Below, one piece after another: positions 16,898-25,690 of a DNA stretch of 64,000 nt; the stretch's first letter is position 1, and every line of letters begins with the position of its first letter. The notes below the pieces were generated by a model that was not told the origin of the DNA, searched no databases, and saw nothing but the letters and a program-made list of their open reading frames with translations. The translations under genes and the position numbers were made by a program. Origin of the DNA: Mycobacterium sp. PS03-16 (lineage in GTDB: Bacteria > Actinomycetota > Actinomycetes > Mycobacteriales > Mycobacteriaceae); the NCBI RefSeq assembly GCF_004570325.1, contig NZ_SPQO01000024.1, positions 1 to 64,000 on the forward strand, given 5' to 3'.

Positions 16898-16950
16898 GCG
16901 ATTTCGGTGTCGCCGGTCGCGGTCAGCGCGACCAACCACGCCGAAATCGC
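16898..16950. terminator. Nested inverted repeat between xerC and the LLM gene
   Basis: Outer arms GCGATTTCGG (16898-16907) and CCGAAATCGC (16941-16950) enclose a second hairpin GGTCGCG (16915-16921)/CGCGACC (16927-16933). It lies between convergent stops; its right end touches the stop codon of the LLM gene. Probably a bidirectional terminator. Confidence 0.6.
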
Positions 16951-17888
16951 TAAGAGCGGAGCAGCGCAATGACTTTCGCCATGTCGGGCATCGCCGACGG
17001 GCGGCCCGCCCACGCGTCGAACACCGTCCAGTAGCTCACGCCGAATTGCCGCCGGCGCTCGGCCAGCGTGTCGGCCATCTGGGCGTGGGTGCCCAGCAGC
17101 ACGAACGGTGAGTCGAGCAACTCGTCGCCCGACACCCCGCCGATCGTCGCGGCCAGCTCCGCCGCCGCGGCCGTCCGGTCGTCGGTCACCACCACGGCCT
17201 GGATCAGCGCGTTGAGTTCGATGTCGGCGAACCGGTCTCCGGCGGCGTCGCGCACCACCGCGATGCGGTCGCGCAGACCGTCGGGGCCGAAGTGCGACAG
17301 CGTCACCTCCGTGGCGTCGTGGTTGTGGGTGATGCCCGCGAAGCCGGCGATGTCGGCGAGCCGGCCCGCCAGCCGCAGCACCCGGTCCCCGTTGCCACCG
17401 ATCAGCATCGGCACTCGGTGCTCGGGCGGCGCCACCAGTGCACCCGCCTCGGCGCGCACGCGGTAGTGCGCACCGGCGACGTCGACGGCCTCGCCGTCCA
17501 GCAGTGCCCGGATGATACGGGCGGACTCCTCCAGTCGGCTGACCCGAACTCCGCTGTGCGCGAACGTGATTCCTGCGGCATCGTATTCCGACTTCATGTG
17601 CCCGGCGCCGAGGCCGAGTTCGAAGCGGCCGTCGGAGACCGTCGCCACCCCGGCCGACTCCCTGGCCGTCTCCACCGGATGGCGAAAGTCGTTGTTGAGC
17701 ACCAGGGTGCCGACCCGCAGTCGCTGCGTGGCCACCGCCGCCGCGGCCGCCCCGGCGAACGGCGGCACCGTCGGCACCAGGTGATCGGCGAACGTCAGCA
17801 CGTCGAAACCGGCCGCCTCCACCGCGAGCGCGAACTCACGCTGCGGCGCCCCCGCCCTGGGCTGCGCGGTCGTCAGCCCGAAACGCAT
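16950..17888 (-). CDS. F420-dependent LLM-class oxidoreductase
   Basis: 312 residues of the luciferase-like monooxygenase fold: MRFGLTTAQPRAG, TFADHLVP, LRVGTLVLNNDFRHPVETARE, SDGRFELGLGAGHMKSEYDAAGI, VPMLIGGNGDRVL. These are typical of mycobacterial F420-binding subfamilies. The ATG at 17888 begins the first beta strand; an upstream ATG at 17945 would add 19 non-conserved residues. No convincing Shine-Dalgarno sequence exists at either. The syntenic M. tuberculosis gene beside xerC is also an LLM protein. Substrate unknown. Confidence 0.75.
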   Translation of the reverse strand: MRFGLTTAQPRAGAPQREFALAVEAAGFDVLTFADHLVPTVPPFAGAAAAAVATQRLRVGTLVLNNDFRHPVETARESAGVATVSDGRFELGLGAGHMKSEYDAAGITFAHSGVRVSRLEESARIIRALLDGEAVDVAGAHYRVRAEAGALVAPPEHRVPMLIGGNGDRVLRLAGRLADIAGFAGITHNHDATEVTLSHFGPDGLRDRIAVVRDAAGDRFADIELNALIQAVVVTDDRTAAAAELAATIGGVSGDELLDSPFVLLGTHAQMADTLAERRRQFGVSYWTVFDAWAGRPSAMPDMAKVIALLRS

Positions 17889-17993
17889 CGGGCGGCGGCG
17901 CTGGGCATCCGTTGCGGGGAAGGCGGCGGTTGAGTGGGCCGGCATGACGACGAGTCTGCGCGAGACCGCCACGCGCGGCGCGTCGTTTCGCCC

Positions 17994-18515
17994 TCAGCGC
18001 GATATCGCCCCCGCGGGTGACGGCCCGGCGGCCAGCGGTTTGAGCCGGATCTCGGTCGTCGTCAGCAGTCCCAGCGGATCGACGTAGTCGGTGCGCGACG
18101 CCGGACCCCACATCGCACCCCAGTGCAGGCACGCCGCGGCCGGGCAGCCCGCGTGCCCGTCGACCACCGCGCCGAGCACCGCGCCGGTCGCGACGGTCTG
18201 GCCGGCCCGGACCGACGGCGCGACGGGTTCATAGGTGGTGCGCAGGCCTCCGGGATGCGCCACCGACACCAGCGGCCGGCCGGCCAGCTCACCGGCGAAC
18301 ACCACCGTCCCGGCCCGGGCCGCCCGAACCTCCTGGCCCGGCCGTGCGGCCAGGTCGACGCCGCGGTGACCGGGCTGCCATTTCAGCGCGGGCGCGTCGA
18401 ACGTCCGCAGGACCGCCGGTCGCGGGCGCAGCGGCCAGTCCAGGCGGCCGTCATCGGCGCGCACCGGCGCGGCCCACGCGACGGCGAGCACGACACATGC
18501 CACGAACACCCGCAT
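17994..18515 (-). CDS. Secreted M23 (LytM) family peptidase
   Basis: 173 residues. Signal peptide MRVFVACVVLAVAWAAPVRA, then a compact LytM domain with the zinc signature HRGVDLA and, later, HWGAMWG. Between them are GTVVFAGELAGRPLVSVAHP and TYEPVAPSVRAGQTV, the usual lysostaphin-fold strands. It acts in the envelope on peptidoglycan cross-bridges or supports amidases. It is short for the family, with almost no extra domain. It is divergent from rpsB. Confidence 0.8.
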   Translation of the reverse strand: MRVFVACVVLAVAWAAPVRADDGRLDWPLRPRPAVLRTFDAPALKWQPGHRGVDLAARPGQEVRAARAGTVVFAGELAGRPLVSVAHPGGLRTTYEPVAPSVRAGQTVATGAVLGAVVDGHAGCPAAACLHWGAMWGPASRTDYVDPLGLLTTTEIRLKPLAAGPSPAGAISR

Positions 18516-18587
18516 CCATGCAGTTCAGCGGTTTGCCGATGGTCACGGCAACCCCGAAGGCGGAGGCTGGGGATGACGGGCGCTGTG

Positions 18588-18619
18588 TGGACAAAGCACC
18601 TGCTCCGACGGTGTAAACT
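18588..18619 (+). promoter_or_regulatory. Candidate rpsB promoter
   Basis: TGGACA (18588-18593) and TGTAAA (18612-18617), 18 bases apart, resemble a SigA promoter about 185 bases before rpsB. The 18516-18804 interval otherwise shows no gene. Confidence 0.35.
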
Positions 18620-18804
18620 CCTACCTGCAGTTCGCTCCGAGCGGGCTGACTTCGCGTGTCTGCACACGGTCCCTGGTTTCAGGTGCCGTACCCGGATGCC
18701 GGCGGTCCCACCTCACGAGGCGGGTCCGGCGTCCAGCAGTCACCAGGGCCCGGCCTCACCCGACGCCGGGCGACAACCGACAACACATAAGGACATGGCT
18801 GACT

Positions 18805-19668
18805 ATGGCCGTCGTTACCATGAAGCAGCTGCTGGACAGCGGCACCCACTTCGGGCATCAGACCCGGCGCTGGAACCCCAAGATGAAGCGGTTCATCTTC
18901 ACCGACCGCAACGGCATCTACATCATCGATCTGCAGCAGACGCTGACCTACATCGACAAGGCGTACGAGTTCGTCAAGGAGACCGTCGCGCACGGCGGCT
19001 CGATCATGTTCGTCGGCACCAAGAAGCAGGCGCAGGAGTCCATCGCCGAAGAGGCCACGCGCGTCGGCATGCCCTTCGTCAACCAGCGCTGGCTGGGCGG
19101 CATGCTCACCAACTTCTCCACCGTGCACAAGCGGCTGCAGCGCCTCAAGGAGCTCGAGGCGATGGAGCAGACCGGTGGCTTCGAGGGTCGCACCAAGAAG
19201 GAAATCCTGATGCTGACCCGCGAGAAGAACAAGCTCGAGCGCAGCCTCGGCGGTATCCGGGACATGCAGAAGGTGCCGTCGGCGATCTGGGTCGTCGACA
19301 CCAACAAGGAGCACATCGCCGTCGGTGAGGCCCGCAAGCTGGGCATCCCGGTCATCGCGATCCTCGACACCAACTGCGATCCCGACCTCGTCGACTACCC
19401 GATCCCGGGCAACGACGACGCCATCCGGTCGGCCGCCCTGCTGACCAAGGTCGTCGCGGCCGCCGTCGCCGAGGGCCTGCAGGCCCGCGCCGGCGCCGGC
19501 GCCAAGTCCGAGGCGTCTGACTCTGCGGCCGCCGAGCCGCTCGCAGAGTGGGAGCAGGAGCTGCTCGCGGGTGCGACGGCCACCGCCTCGCCGACCGCGG
19601 CGGGCGCCGCGCCGGGCACCCCGGAGGCGGAGATCCAGACCGAACCCACCACCCCCGCGAACCCCTAG
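18805..19668 (+). CDS. rpsB: 30S ribosomal protein S2
   Basis: 287 residues. The N-terminus MAVVTMKQLLDSGTHFGHQTRRWNPK reads into the S2 signature (given here in part), followed by FIFTDRNGIYIIDLQQT, FVGTKKQAQ, NQRWLGGMLTN and the C-terminal signature PVIAILDTNCDPDLVDYPIPGND (cut: DTNCDPDLVDYPIPGND). S2 binds the small subunit late in assembly. A mycobacterial Ala/Glu-rich tail of about 55 residues is present. AAGGA lies upstream; an earlier out-of-frame ATG at 18795 has unsuitable spacing. It forms an operon with tsf 11 bases downstream. Confidence 0.97.
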   Translation: MAVVTMKQLLDSGTHFGHQTRRWNPKMKRFIFTDRNGIYIIDLQQTLTYIDKAYEFVKETVAHGGSIMFVGTKKQAQESIAEEATRVGMPFVNQRWLGGMLTNFSTVHKRLQRLKELEAMEQTGGFEGRTKKEILMLTREKNKLERSLGGIRDMQKVPSAIWVVDTNKEHIAVGEARKLGIPVIAILDTNCDPDLVDYPIPGNDDAIRSAALLTKVVAAAVAEGLQARAGAGAKSEASDSAAAEPLAEWEQELLAGATATASPTAAGAAPGTPEAEIQTEPTTPANP

Positions 19669-19679
19669 GGAAGGCTTAC

Positions 19680-20495
19680 ATGGCGAACTACACCGCTGCC
19701 GACGTCAAGCGGCTTCGGGAGCTCACCGGCGCCGGCATGCTCGACAGCAAGAACGCGCTCGTCGAGTCGGACGGCGACTTCGACAAGGCCGTCGAGCTGC
19801 TGCGCATCAAGGGTGCCAAGGACGTCGGCAAGCGCGCCGAGCGTGCGACCGCCGAGGGCCTGGTGGCCGCCAAGGACGGCGCGCTGATCGAGCTCAACTC
19901 CGAGACCGACTTCGTCGCCAAGAACGCCGAGTTCCAGTCGGTGGCCGAGCAGATCGTCGCCGCGGCCGCCGCGGCGAAGGCCTCGGACGTCGACGCGCTC
20001 AAGGCTGCCAAAGTCGGTGACACCACCGTCGAGCAGACCATCGCCGACCTGTCGGCGAAGATCGGCGAGAAGCTCGAACTGCGTCGTGTCGCCTACTTCG
20101 ACGGCAACGTCGAGACCTACCTGCACAAGCGGGCCGCGGATCTGCCGCCGGCCGTGGGCGTGCTGGTGGAGTACACCGGTGACGACAAGAGCGCTGCGCA
20201 CGCCGTGGCCCTGCAGATCGCCGCGCTCAAGGCCCGCTACCTCACCCGTGAGGACGTGCCCGAGGACGTCGTCGCCAACGAGCGGCGCATCGCCGAGGAA
20301 ACCGCCCGCAACGAGGGCAAGCCCGAGCAGGCGCTGCCGAAGATCGTGGAAGGCCGGGTCACCGGGTTCTACAAGGACGTCGTGCTGCTCGATCAGCCGT
20401 CGGTGTCCGACAGCAAGAAGTCGGTCAAGGCGCTGCTCGACGAGGCCGGCGTGACCGTGACCCGCTTCGTGCGGTTCGAGGTCGGCCAGGCCTAG
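19680..20495 (+). CDS. tsf: Translation elongation factor Ts
   Basis: 271 residues, the full mycobacterial length. UBA-like N-terminus (YTAADVKRLRELTGAGMLD, KNALVE), then the EF-Tu-contacting core with ELNSETDFVAKN, and the dimerisation domain ending FVRFEVGQA. It catalyses GDP/GTP exchange on EF-Tu. The ATG follows GGGAAGG. The gene ends in a strong hairpin. Confidence 0.97.
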   Translation: MANYTAADVKRLRELTGAGMLDSKNALVESDGDFDKAVELLRIKGAKDVGKRAERATAEGLVAAKDGALIELNSETDFVAKNAEFQSVAEQIVAAAAAAKASDVDALKAAKVGDTTVEQTIADLSAKIGEKLELRRVAYFDGNVETYLHKRAADLPPAVGVLVEYTGDDKSAAHAVALQIAALKARYLTREDVPEDVVANERRIAEETARNEGKPEQALPKIVEGRVTGFYKDVVLLDQPSVSDSKKSVKALLDEAGVTVTRFVRFEVGQA

Positions 20496-20512
20496 TCCGC
20501 GACAAGTCGCAG

Positions 20513-20544
20513 AAGTGCCCCGGAACTGCGGTTCCGGGGCACTT
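20513..20544 (+). terminator. tsf terminator, member of an intergenic palindrome family
   Basis: AAGTGCCCCGGAAC (20513-20526) and its exact reverse complement (20531-20544) surround TGCG. The right flank continues GTCTGCTCGC, shared with the long palindrome at 40035-40092. Confidence 0.8.
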
Positions 20545-20593
20545 TCGTGTCTGCTCGCCGGTGGCCGCGGTACGTGTTGGTACCGTCAGGCGC

Positions 20594-21997
20594 ATGGCTC
20601 ACGTCTCAGCGTTCACCGACGACGCCCTCGGCGACCTCGACGCGGTCGGCGTCGTCGAGGCCCTGCGTGAGGGCCGGGTGTCCAAGGCCGAATTGGTCGA
20701 GGCGGCGATCGCCCGCACCGAGGCCGTCAACCCCGCGCTCAACGGGCTGGCCTATGAGGCCTACGAGCGCGCCCGGGCCCGGGCCCGCTCGCCGCGCCCC
20801 TACGGCGGCTACTTCGACGGCGTGCCGACCTACATCAAGGACAACGTCGCGGTCGGTGACATGCCGACGATGCAGGGCACCGACGCGTGGGACCCGCGGC
20901 CCGCGGCGGCCGACGGCGACTTCGCCCGCGCCTACACCGCCACCGGCCTGGTGACGCTGGGCAAGACGCGGCTGTCGGAGTTCGGCTTCTCCGCCTCCGC
21001 CGAGCACCCGCGGCTCGGCGCGGTCCGCAACCCGTGGCACCCCGACCACACCGCGGGCGCCTCGTCGTCGGGGTCCGGGGCGTTCGTCGCCGCAGGCGTG
21101 GTGCCGATCGCCCACGCCAACGACGGTGGCGGGTCCATCCGCATCCCCGCGTCCTGCAACGGGCTGGTCGGGCTCAAACCGTCACGCGGCCGCCTGCCCT
21201 TGGACCGCGACATGCGCCAGATGCCGCTGCGCATCGTCGCCAACGGCGTGGTGACCCGGTCGGTGCGCGACACCGCCGCGTTCTACCGCGAGATGGAACG
21301 TGTCTACGCCAACCCGAAGCTGCCGCCGATCGGCGACGTGACCGGCCCGGGTGAGCGCCGGCTGCGGATCGCCGTGTGCACCGAGTCGATCGCCCGGGAG
21401 GCCAGCGGTGAGGTCCGCGAGCAGACGCTCAAGACCGCCGCGCTGCTCGAGGAGCTCGGCCACCGGGTCACCACGATCGACAACCCGGTGCCCGAGCGGT
21501 TCATGGGCGACTTCCTGCTGTACTGGTCGTTCCTGTCGTTCGCGCTGGTGCGCGGCGGCCGCCGCACCTTCGGCGACAGCTTCGACCGCACCCGCCTGGA
21601 CAACCTCACCCTGGGCCTGGAGAGGTTCGCCGCCCGCAATCTGCACAAGCTGCCGGTGGCCACCGCCCGCCTCGCGCGCACCCGCCGCGTCACCGAGCGG
21701 CTGTCGCGCGACCACGACGTCGTGTTGATGCCGACGCTGGCCGACCCGCCGCCGCGGATCGGCCACCTCGACCCCAGCGCGGACTACCAGCAGATCATCG
21801 ACCGGCTGGTCGACTGGGTGGCGTTCACGCCGCTGCAGAACGCGACCGGCGATCCGGCCATCTCGCTACCGCTCGGCGAGTCCTCCGACGGCCTGCCGAT
21901 CGGCATGATGTTCGCCTCGACGGTCGGCCGCGAGGCGCTGCTGCTCGAACTGGCCTACGAACTGGAGGAAGCCCGGCCCTGGCCGAAGCTGGGCTGA
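20594..21997 (+). CDS. amiC: Amidase-signature family hydrolase
   Basis: 467 residues with the amidase signature: K82 in TYIKDNV, the Ser-rich loop TAGASSSGSG (cis-serine about S157) and nucleophile S181 in NDGGGSIRIPAS. It hydrolyses carboxamides; the physiological substrate is unknown. Length and position next to tsf match mycobacterial AmiC. The ATG at 20594 has TACCGT seven bases before it and no Shine-Dalgarno sequence, so a leaderless transcript is possible; an upstream GTG/ATG would overlap the tsf terminator region. Confidence 0.82.
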   Translation: MAHVSAFTDDALGDLDAVGVVEALREGRVSKAELVEAAIARTEAVNPALNGLAYEAYERARARARSPRPYGGYFDGVPTYIKDNVAVGDMPTMQGTDAWDPRPAAADGDFARAYTATGLVTLGKTRLSEFGFSASAEHPRLGAVRNPWHPDHTAGASSSGSGAFVAAGVVPIAHANDGGGSIRIPASCNGLVGLKPSRGRLPLDRDMRQMPLRIVANGVVTRSVRDTAAFYREMERVYANPKLPPIGDVTGPGERRLRIAVCTESIAREASGEVREQTLKTAALLEELGHRVTTIDNPVPERFMGDFLLYWSFLSFALVRGGRRTFGDSFDRTRLDNLTLGLERFAARNLHKLPVATARLARTRRVTERLSRDHDVVLMPTLADPPPRIGHLDPSADYQQIIDRLVDWVAFTPLQNATGDPAISLPLGESSDGLPIGMMFASTVGREALLLELAYELEEARPWPKLG

Positions 21998-22032
21998 ACC
22001 CGCCAGGGACTCAGCCCGCGACGCGTCGCGAG

Positions 22033-22080
22033 ACTACGGTTGTTGACGCATTTCGCCCGATTTCGGTCAACTACCGTAGT
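22033..22080. terminator. Long hairpin between amidase and glycerate kinase
   Basis: ACTACGGTTGTTGAC (22033-22047) pairs with GTCAACTACCGTAGT (22066-22080) with one mismatch and an 18-base loop. Its right arm includes the stop codon of glycerate kinase. It lies between convergent genes. Confidence 0.65.
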
Positions 22081-23185
22081 TTCGGCGGACGAAGTCGGCG
22101 GCGGCCCGGGCGAGTGCCTGCGGGCCCTCCCGCAGCGCCTGCTCCAGCGGTGTGCCGGGCGCGGTGATGCCGACGATCTCGTGCACGCCGTGGTCGAGCA
22201 GCACCGACGCGTCCGGCGCCACCCGGCCGGCGAAGATGACCACCTTCGCGCCGGTGCGCCCGGCGACCTCGGCCACCCCGAACGGCGTCTTGCCCAGCAT
22301 GGTCTGCGCGTCGACGCTGCCCTCGCCGGTGAACACCCACGCCGCGCCGGTCAGCGCCTCGTGCAGGCTGACCGTCTCGGCCACCACTTCGACGCCGGGA
22401 CGGCTTGTCGCGCCGAGGAATTCGAGCAGCGCGAAGCCCAACCCGCCGGCCGCGCCGGCGCCCGGTGTGTCGGCGTGCGCCGACTCGGCGACCCGAGCGA
22501 AGCGCTCCAGCGCGGACTCCAGCCGGGCGACGTCGTCATCGGTGGCGCCCTTCTGCGGACCGAACACCGCGCTGGCGCCGCCCGGGCCCAGCAGGGGAGC
22601 GGTGACGTCGCAGGCCAGTTGGATCCGCGCCGCCGCCAGTCGCGGATCGAGTGTGTCGCGGTCGATGCGGTCGAGGTTCGCCAGCGCGGCACCGCCAGCC
22701 GGCAGCGGTGCGCCCGCGGCGTCGAGCAAGCGGACGCCCAGCGCGGTCAGCATGCCCGCGCCGCCGTCGTTGGTGGCCGAACCGCCGAGCCCGACGAGGA
22801 ACTCCTCGGCGCCGCGGTCCAGCGCGTCGGCGATCAGCTGACCGACGCCGAAGGTGCTGGCACGCAACACATCCCGCTCGTGCAGCGGGATCAGTTCCAG
22901 TCCGGCGGCGGCGGCCATCTCGATCACGGCCAGGCGGCGGTCGGCGACGTACCCGTAGGCGGCGGGCACGGGGCGGCCCAGCGCGTCGGCGACCTGCACG
23001 GTGACGCGCTCACCGTCGAGTGCATCGACCACCGCGGCGACGGTGCCTTCCCCGCCGTCGGCCATCGGCACGCCCACACACTCGGCGTCGGGCAGGACGG
23101 TGTGCACACCGTCGCGCATCGCGGCGATCGCCTGCGCGGCGCTCATCGACTCCTTGAAGGAGTCCGGGGCGAGAACGAATCTCAT
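22067..23185 (-). CDS. Glycerate kinase (GlxK/GarK family)
   Basis: 372 residues beginning RFVLAPDSFKESMSAAQAI, then VPMADGGEGTVAAVVDAL, GLGGSATNDGGAGMLTALG and GVEVVAETVSLHEAL, all standard for class I glycerate kinases. It phosphorylates D-glycerate, usually to 2-phosphoglycerate. Its start overlaps the upstream hydroxyacid dehydrogenase stop by four bases, so the pair forms a hydroxypyruvate to phosphoglycerate route. Confidence 0.9.
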   Translation of the reverse strand: MRFVLAPDSFKESMSAAQAIAAMRDGVHTVLPDAECVGVPMADGGEGTVAAVVDALDGERVTVQVADALGRPVPAAYGYVADRRLAVIEMAAAAGLELIPLHERDVLRASTFGVGQLIADALDRGAEEFLVGLGGSATNDGGAGMLTALGVRLLDAAGAPLPAGGAALANLDRIDRDTLDPRLAAARIQLACDVTAPLLGPGGASAVFGPQKGATDDDVARLESALERFARVAESAHADTPGAGAAGGLGFALLEFLGATSRPGVEVVAETVSLHEALTGAAWVFTGEGSVDAQTMLGKTPFGVAEVAGRTGAKVVIFAGRVAPDASVLLDHGVHEIVGITAPGTPLEQALREGPQALARAAADFVRRNYGS

Positions 23186-24144
23186 AGGACCGGGCTCAGC
23201 GGGGGCCGGCCGGCCAGGACGGCCGCGACGTTGTCGACGGCCAGGATGCCCATGGCGTCGCGGGTCGCCTCCCCGGCGCTGGCGATGTGGGGGGTGAGGA
23301 CCAGGTTCGGGGCGCGGAGCAACGCGGGATCGACATGGGGTTCATTCTCGAACACGTCCAGCGCCGCGCCGCCGAGGTGTCCGTTCTCCAGCGCGTCGAT
23401 CAGCGCGGCCTCGTCGACGACGCCGCCGCGTGCGGTGTTGACCAGGTATGCCCCCGGTTTCATGCGGGCGATCGCCGCGGCGTCGACGAGGTGGCGGGTC
23501 TGCGAGGTCAGCGGGGTGAGCACGCACACCACGTCGCTGTCGCGCAGCAGGGTGTCGGTGTCGACGTGGCGCACCCCGTCCGGGTCGGTGCCGGAGGTGC
23601 GGCGGCGCGAGGTCGCCAGCACCGTCATCCCGAAGACGCGGGCCCGCCGGGCCACGGCGGTCCCGATGCGGCCGTAGCCGAGGATGCCGAGTGTGGCGCC
23701 GGCGCTCACGTCCAGGCCGACCAGCATGCGCGGCCCCCAGATCCACGGCTGCGCCGACCGCAGGAACCGGTCGCCCTCGACCACCCGCCGGGTGACGGCG
23801 AGGACCAGCGCGAACGTGTGGTCGGCGGTCGCCTCGTCGAGCACGCCCGGGGTGTTGGTCACCACGACGCCCGCGGCGGCGGCCGCCTCGAGGTCGATGT
23901 TGTCGTAGCCGACGGCGACGTTGGCCACCACCTGCAGGCTGTCCCCGGCCGCGGCCAGCAGCGCGGCGTCGACCCGTTCGGTGAGCGTCACGATGGCCGC
24001 GCGGGCCCCCGCGATACCGGCCTCGAGTTCGTCCCGGGTGGGCGGACCCTCGCCGCCGGCGCGCACCGGCAGCCCGAGGTCGTCCAGCCGCGCCATGGCG
24101 CCGTCGGTGAGCCGCCGGGACAGGTAAATCGGCGCATCGGTCAT
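23182..24144 (-). CDS. D-2-hydroxyacid dehydrogenase (glyoxylate/hydroxypyruvate reductase type)
   Basis: 320 residues. NAD(P) motif LGILGYGRIGTAVARRA, substrate loop VANVAVGYDNID, catalytic residues R in VNTARGGVVDE, E in FENEPHVDP, and H in LTPHIASAGEATR. Close to glyoxylate/hydroxypyruvate reductase. The start at 24144 (MTDAPIYLSRRLTDGAM) is the family N-terminus; a longer frame upstream is arginine-rich and unlikely. Translationally coupled to glycerate kinase, which fits reduction of hydroxypyruvate or tartronate semialdehyde to glycerate. Confidence 0.88.
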   Translation of the reverse strand: MTDAPIYLSRRLTDGAMARLDDLGLPVRAGGEGPPTRDELEAGIAGARAAIVTLTERVDAALLAAAGDSLQVVANVAVGYDNIDLEAAAAAGVVVTNTPGVLDEATADHTFALVLAVTRRVVEGDRFLRSAQPWIWGPRMLVGLDVSAGATLGILGYGRIGTAVARRARVFGMTVLATSRRRTSGTDPDGVRHVDTDTLLRDSDVVCVLTPLTSQTRHLVDAAAIARMKPGAYLVNTARGGVVDEAALIDALENGHLGGAALDVFENEPHVDPALLRAPNLVLTPHIASAGEATRDAMGILAVDNVAAVLAGRPPLSPVL

Positions 24145-24323
24145 GGGTGCATTCTCGACCAGCCCCACACCGGCGCCCCGGCGGCGCCGTCGCGATCGCC
24201 CGCAACACGCCGCGGATAAGGCCGCCCCCGCCACGTCGGCGGCCCGTCATGAGGCAGGATGGGTGTGCCGCCTGGAGGGAGCGTCCCGTCCGGTTCGTCG
24301 CAGCGAGGAGGGGCAGCAGACCC

Positions 24324-25088
24324 ATGTCGGAGCCGGAGCCGGTCAGCAACGACGGGGACGACAGCGCGGCAGCAGAGCCGCGCCGCCGGCATTCGCGGGT
24401 GCTGCTGAAACTGGGCGGCGAGATGTTCGGCGGCGGCGCCGTCGGCCTCGATCCCGACGTCGTGCACCAGGTCGCCCGCCAGATCGCCGAGGTGGTGCGC
24501 AGCGGGGTGCAGGTCGCGGTCGTCATCGGTGGCGGCAACTTCTTCCGCGGTGCGCAGCTGCAGCAGCGCGGGATGGAACGCACCCGCAGTGACTACATGG
24601 GCATGCTCGGCACGGTGATGAACAGTCTGGCGCTGCAGGACTTCCTGGAGAAGGAGGGCATCGACACCCGCGTCCAGACGGCCATCACGATGGGTCAGGT
24701 CGCCGAGCCCTACATTCCGCTGCGCGCGGTGCGCCACCTCGAGAAGGGGCGCGTCGTCATCTTCGGCGCGGGCATGGGGCTGCCGTACTTCTCCACCGAC
24801 ACCACCGCCGCGCAGCGCGCCCTGGAGATCGGCGCCGACGTGGTCCTGATGGCCAAGGCGGTCGACGGCGTCTACACCGCCGACCCGCGCGAGGATCCGC
24901 ACGCCCAGCTGCTGACCGCCATCACCCACCGCGAAGTCATCGACCGGGGCCTGCGGGTCGCCGACGCGACGGCGTTCTCGCTGTGCATGGACAACGGCAT
25001 GCCGATCCTGGTCTTCAACCTGCTCGTCGACGGGAATATCGCCCGCGCGGTCGCAGGTGAGAAGATCGGAACACTTGTCACCACCTAG
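24324..25088 (+). CDS. pyrH: UMP kinase
   Basis: 254 residues. VLLKLGGEMFGGG, VVIGGGNFFRGAQ, DYMGMLGTVMNSLALQD, GAGMGLPYFSTDTTAAQRALEI and KAVDGVYTADPR identify bacterial UMP kinase, which makes UDP and is normally hexameric and GTP-activated. ATG with GAGGAGGGG upstream; the first 25 residues are a polar mycobacterial extension. It heads the pyrH-frr-cdsA set. Confidence 0.96.
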   Translation: MSEPEPVSNDGDDSAAAEPRRRHSRVLLKLGGEMFGGGAVGLDPDVVHQVARQIAEVVRSGVQVAVVIGGGNFFRGAQLQQRGMERTRSDYMGMLGTVMNSLALQDFLEKEGIDTRVQTAITMGQVAEPYIPLRAVRHLEKGRVVIFGAGMGLPYFSTDTTAAQRALEIGADVVLMAKAVDGVYTADPREDPHAQLLTAITHREVIDRGLRVADATAFSLCMDNGMPILVFNLLVDGNIARAVAGEKIGTLVTT

Positions 25089-25132
25089 ACGCGGCCGGTA
25101 TGCCGGGCCGCGCAGCGACGGGAGATGAAACA

Positions 25133-25690
25133 GTGATCGACGAGACCCTCTTCGACGCCGAGGAGAAGATGGAGAAGGCGGTGTCGGTGGCGCGCGACGA
25201 CCTGTCGTCGATCCGCACCGGCCGGGCCAACCCGGGCATGTTCTCCCGCATCAACGTCGACTACTACGGGGCGCCCACGCCGATCACCCAGCTGTCGAGC
25301 ATCAACGTGCCCGAGGCGCGGATGGTGGTGATCAAGCCCTACGAGGCCAGCCAGCTGCGCAACATCGAGGATGCGATCCGCAACTCCGATCTCGGGGTCA
25401 ACCCGACCAACGACGGCAACATCATCCGGGTGTCCATCCCGCAGCTGACCGAGGAGCGCCGCCGCGACCTGGTCAAACAGGCCAAGTCCAAGGGTGAGGA
25501 CGCCAAGGTCTCGGTGCGCAACATCCGCCGCAAGGCGATGGAGGAGCTCGCGCGCATCAAGAAGGACGGCGAGGCCGGCGAGGACGAGGTCAGCCGTGCC
25601 GAGAAGGACCTCGACAAGACCACCCACACCTACACCGCGCAGATCGACGAACTCGTCAAACACAAAGAAGGCGAGCTGCTGGAGGTCTAG
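25133..25690 (+). CDS. frr: Ribosome recycling factor
   Basis: 185 residues, the usual length. IDETLFDAEEKMEKAVSVA, IRTGRANPGMFSRI, DLGVNPTNDGNIIR and PQLTEERRRDLVKQAK are RRF signatures. With EF-G it splits post-termination ribosomes. GTG start with GGAGATG upstream; its TAG shares a base with the cdsA GTG. Confidence 0.97.
   Translation: MIDETLFDAEEKMEKAVSVARDDLSSIRTGRANPGMFSRINVDYYGAPTPITQLSSINVPEARMVVIKPYEASQLRNIEDAIRNSDLGVNPTNDGNIIRVSIPQLTEERRRDLVKQAKSKGEDAKVSVRNIRRKAMEELARIKKDGEAGEDEVSRAEKDLDKTTHTYTAQIDELVKHKEGELLEV

Noticed and set aside
18795..18804. Earlier ATG before rpsB
   Set aside because: Out of frame with S2 and the ribosome site is only one base away.
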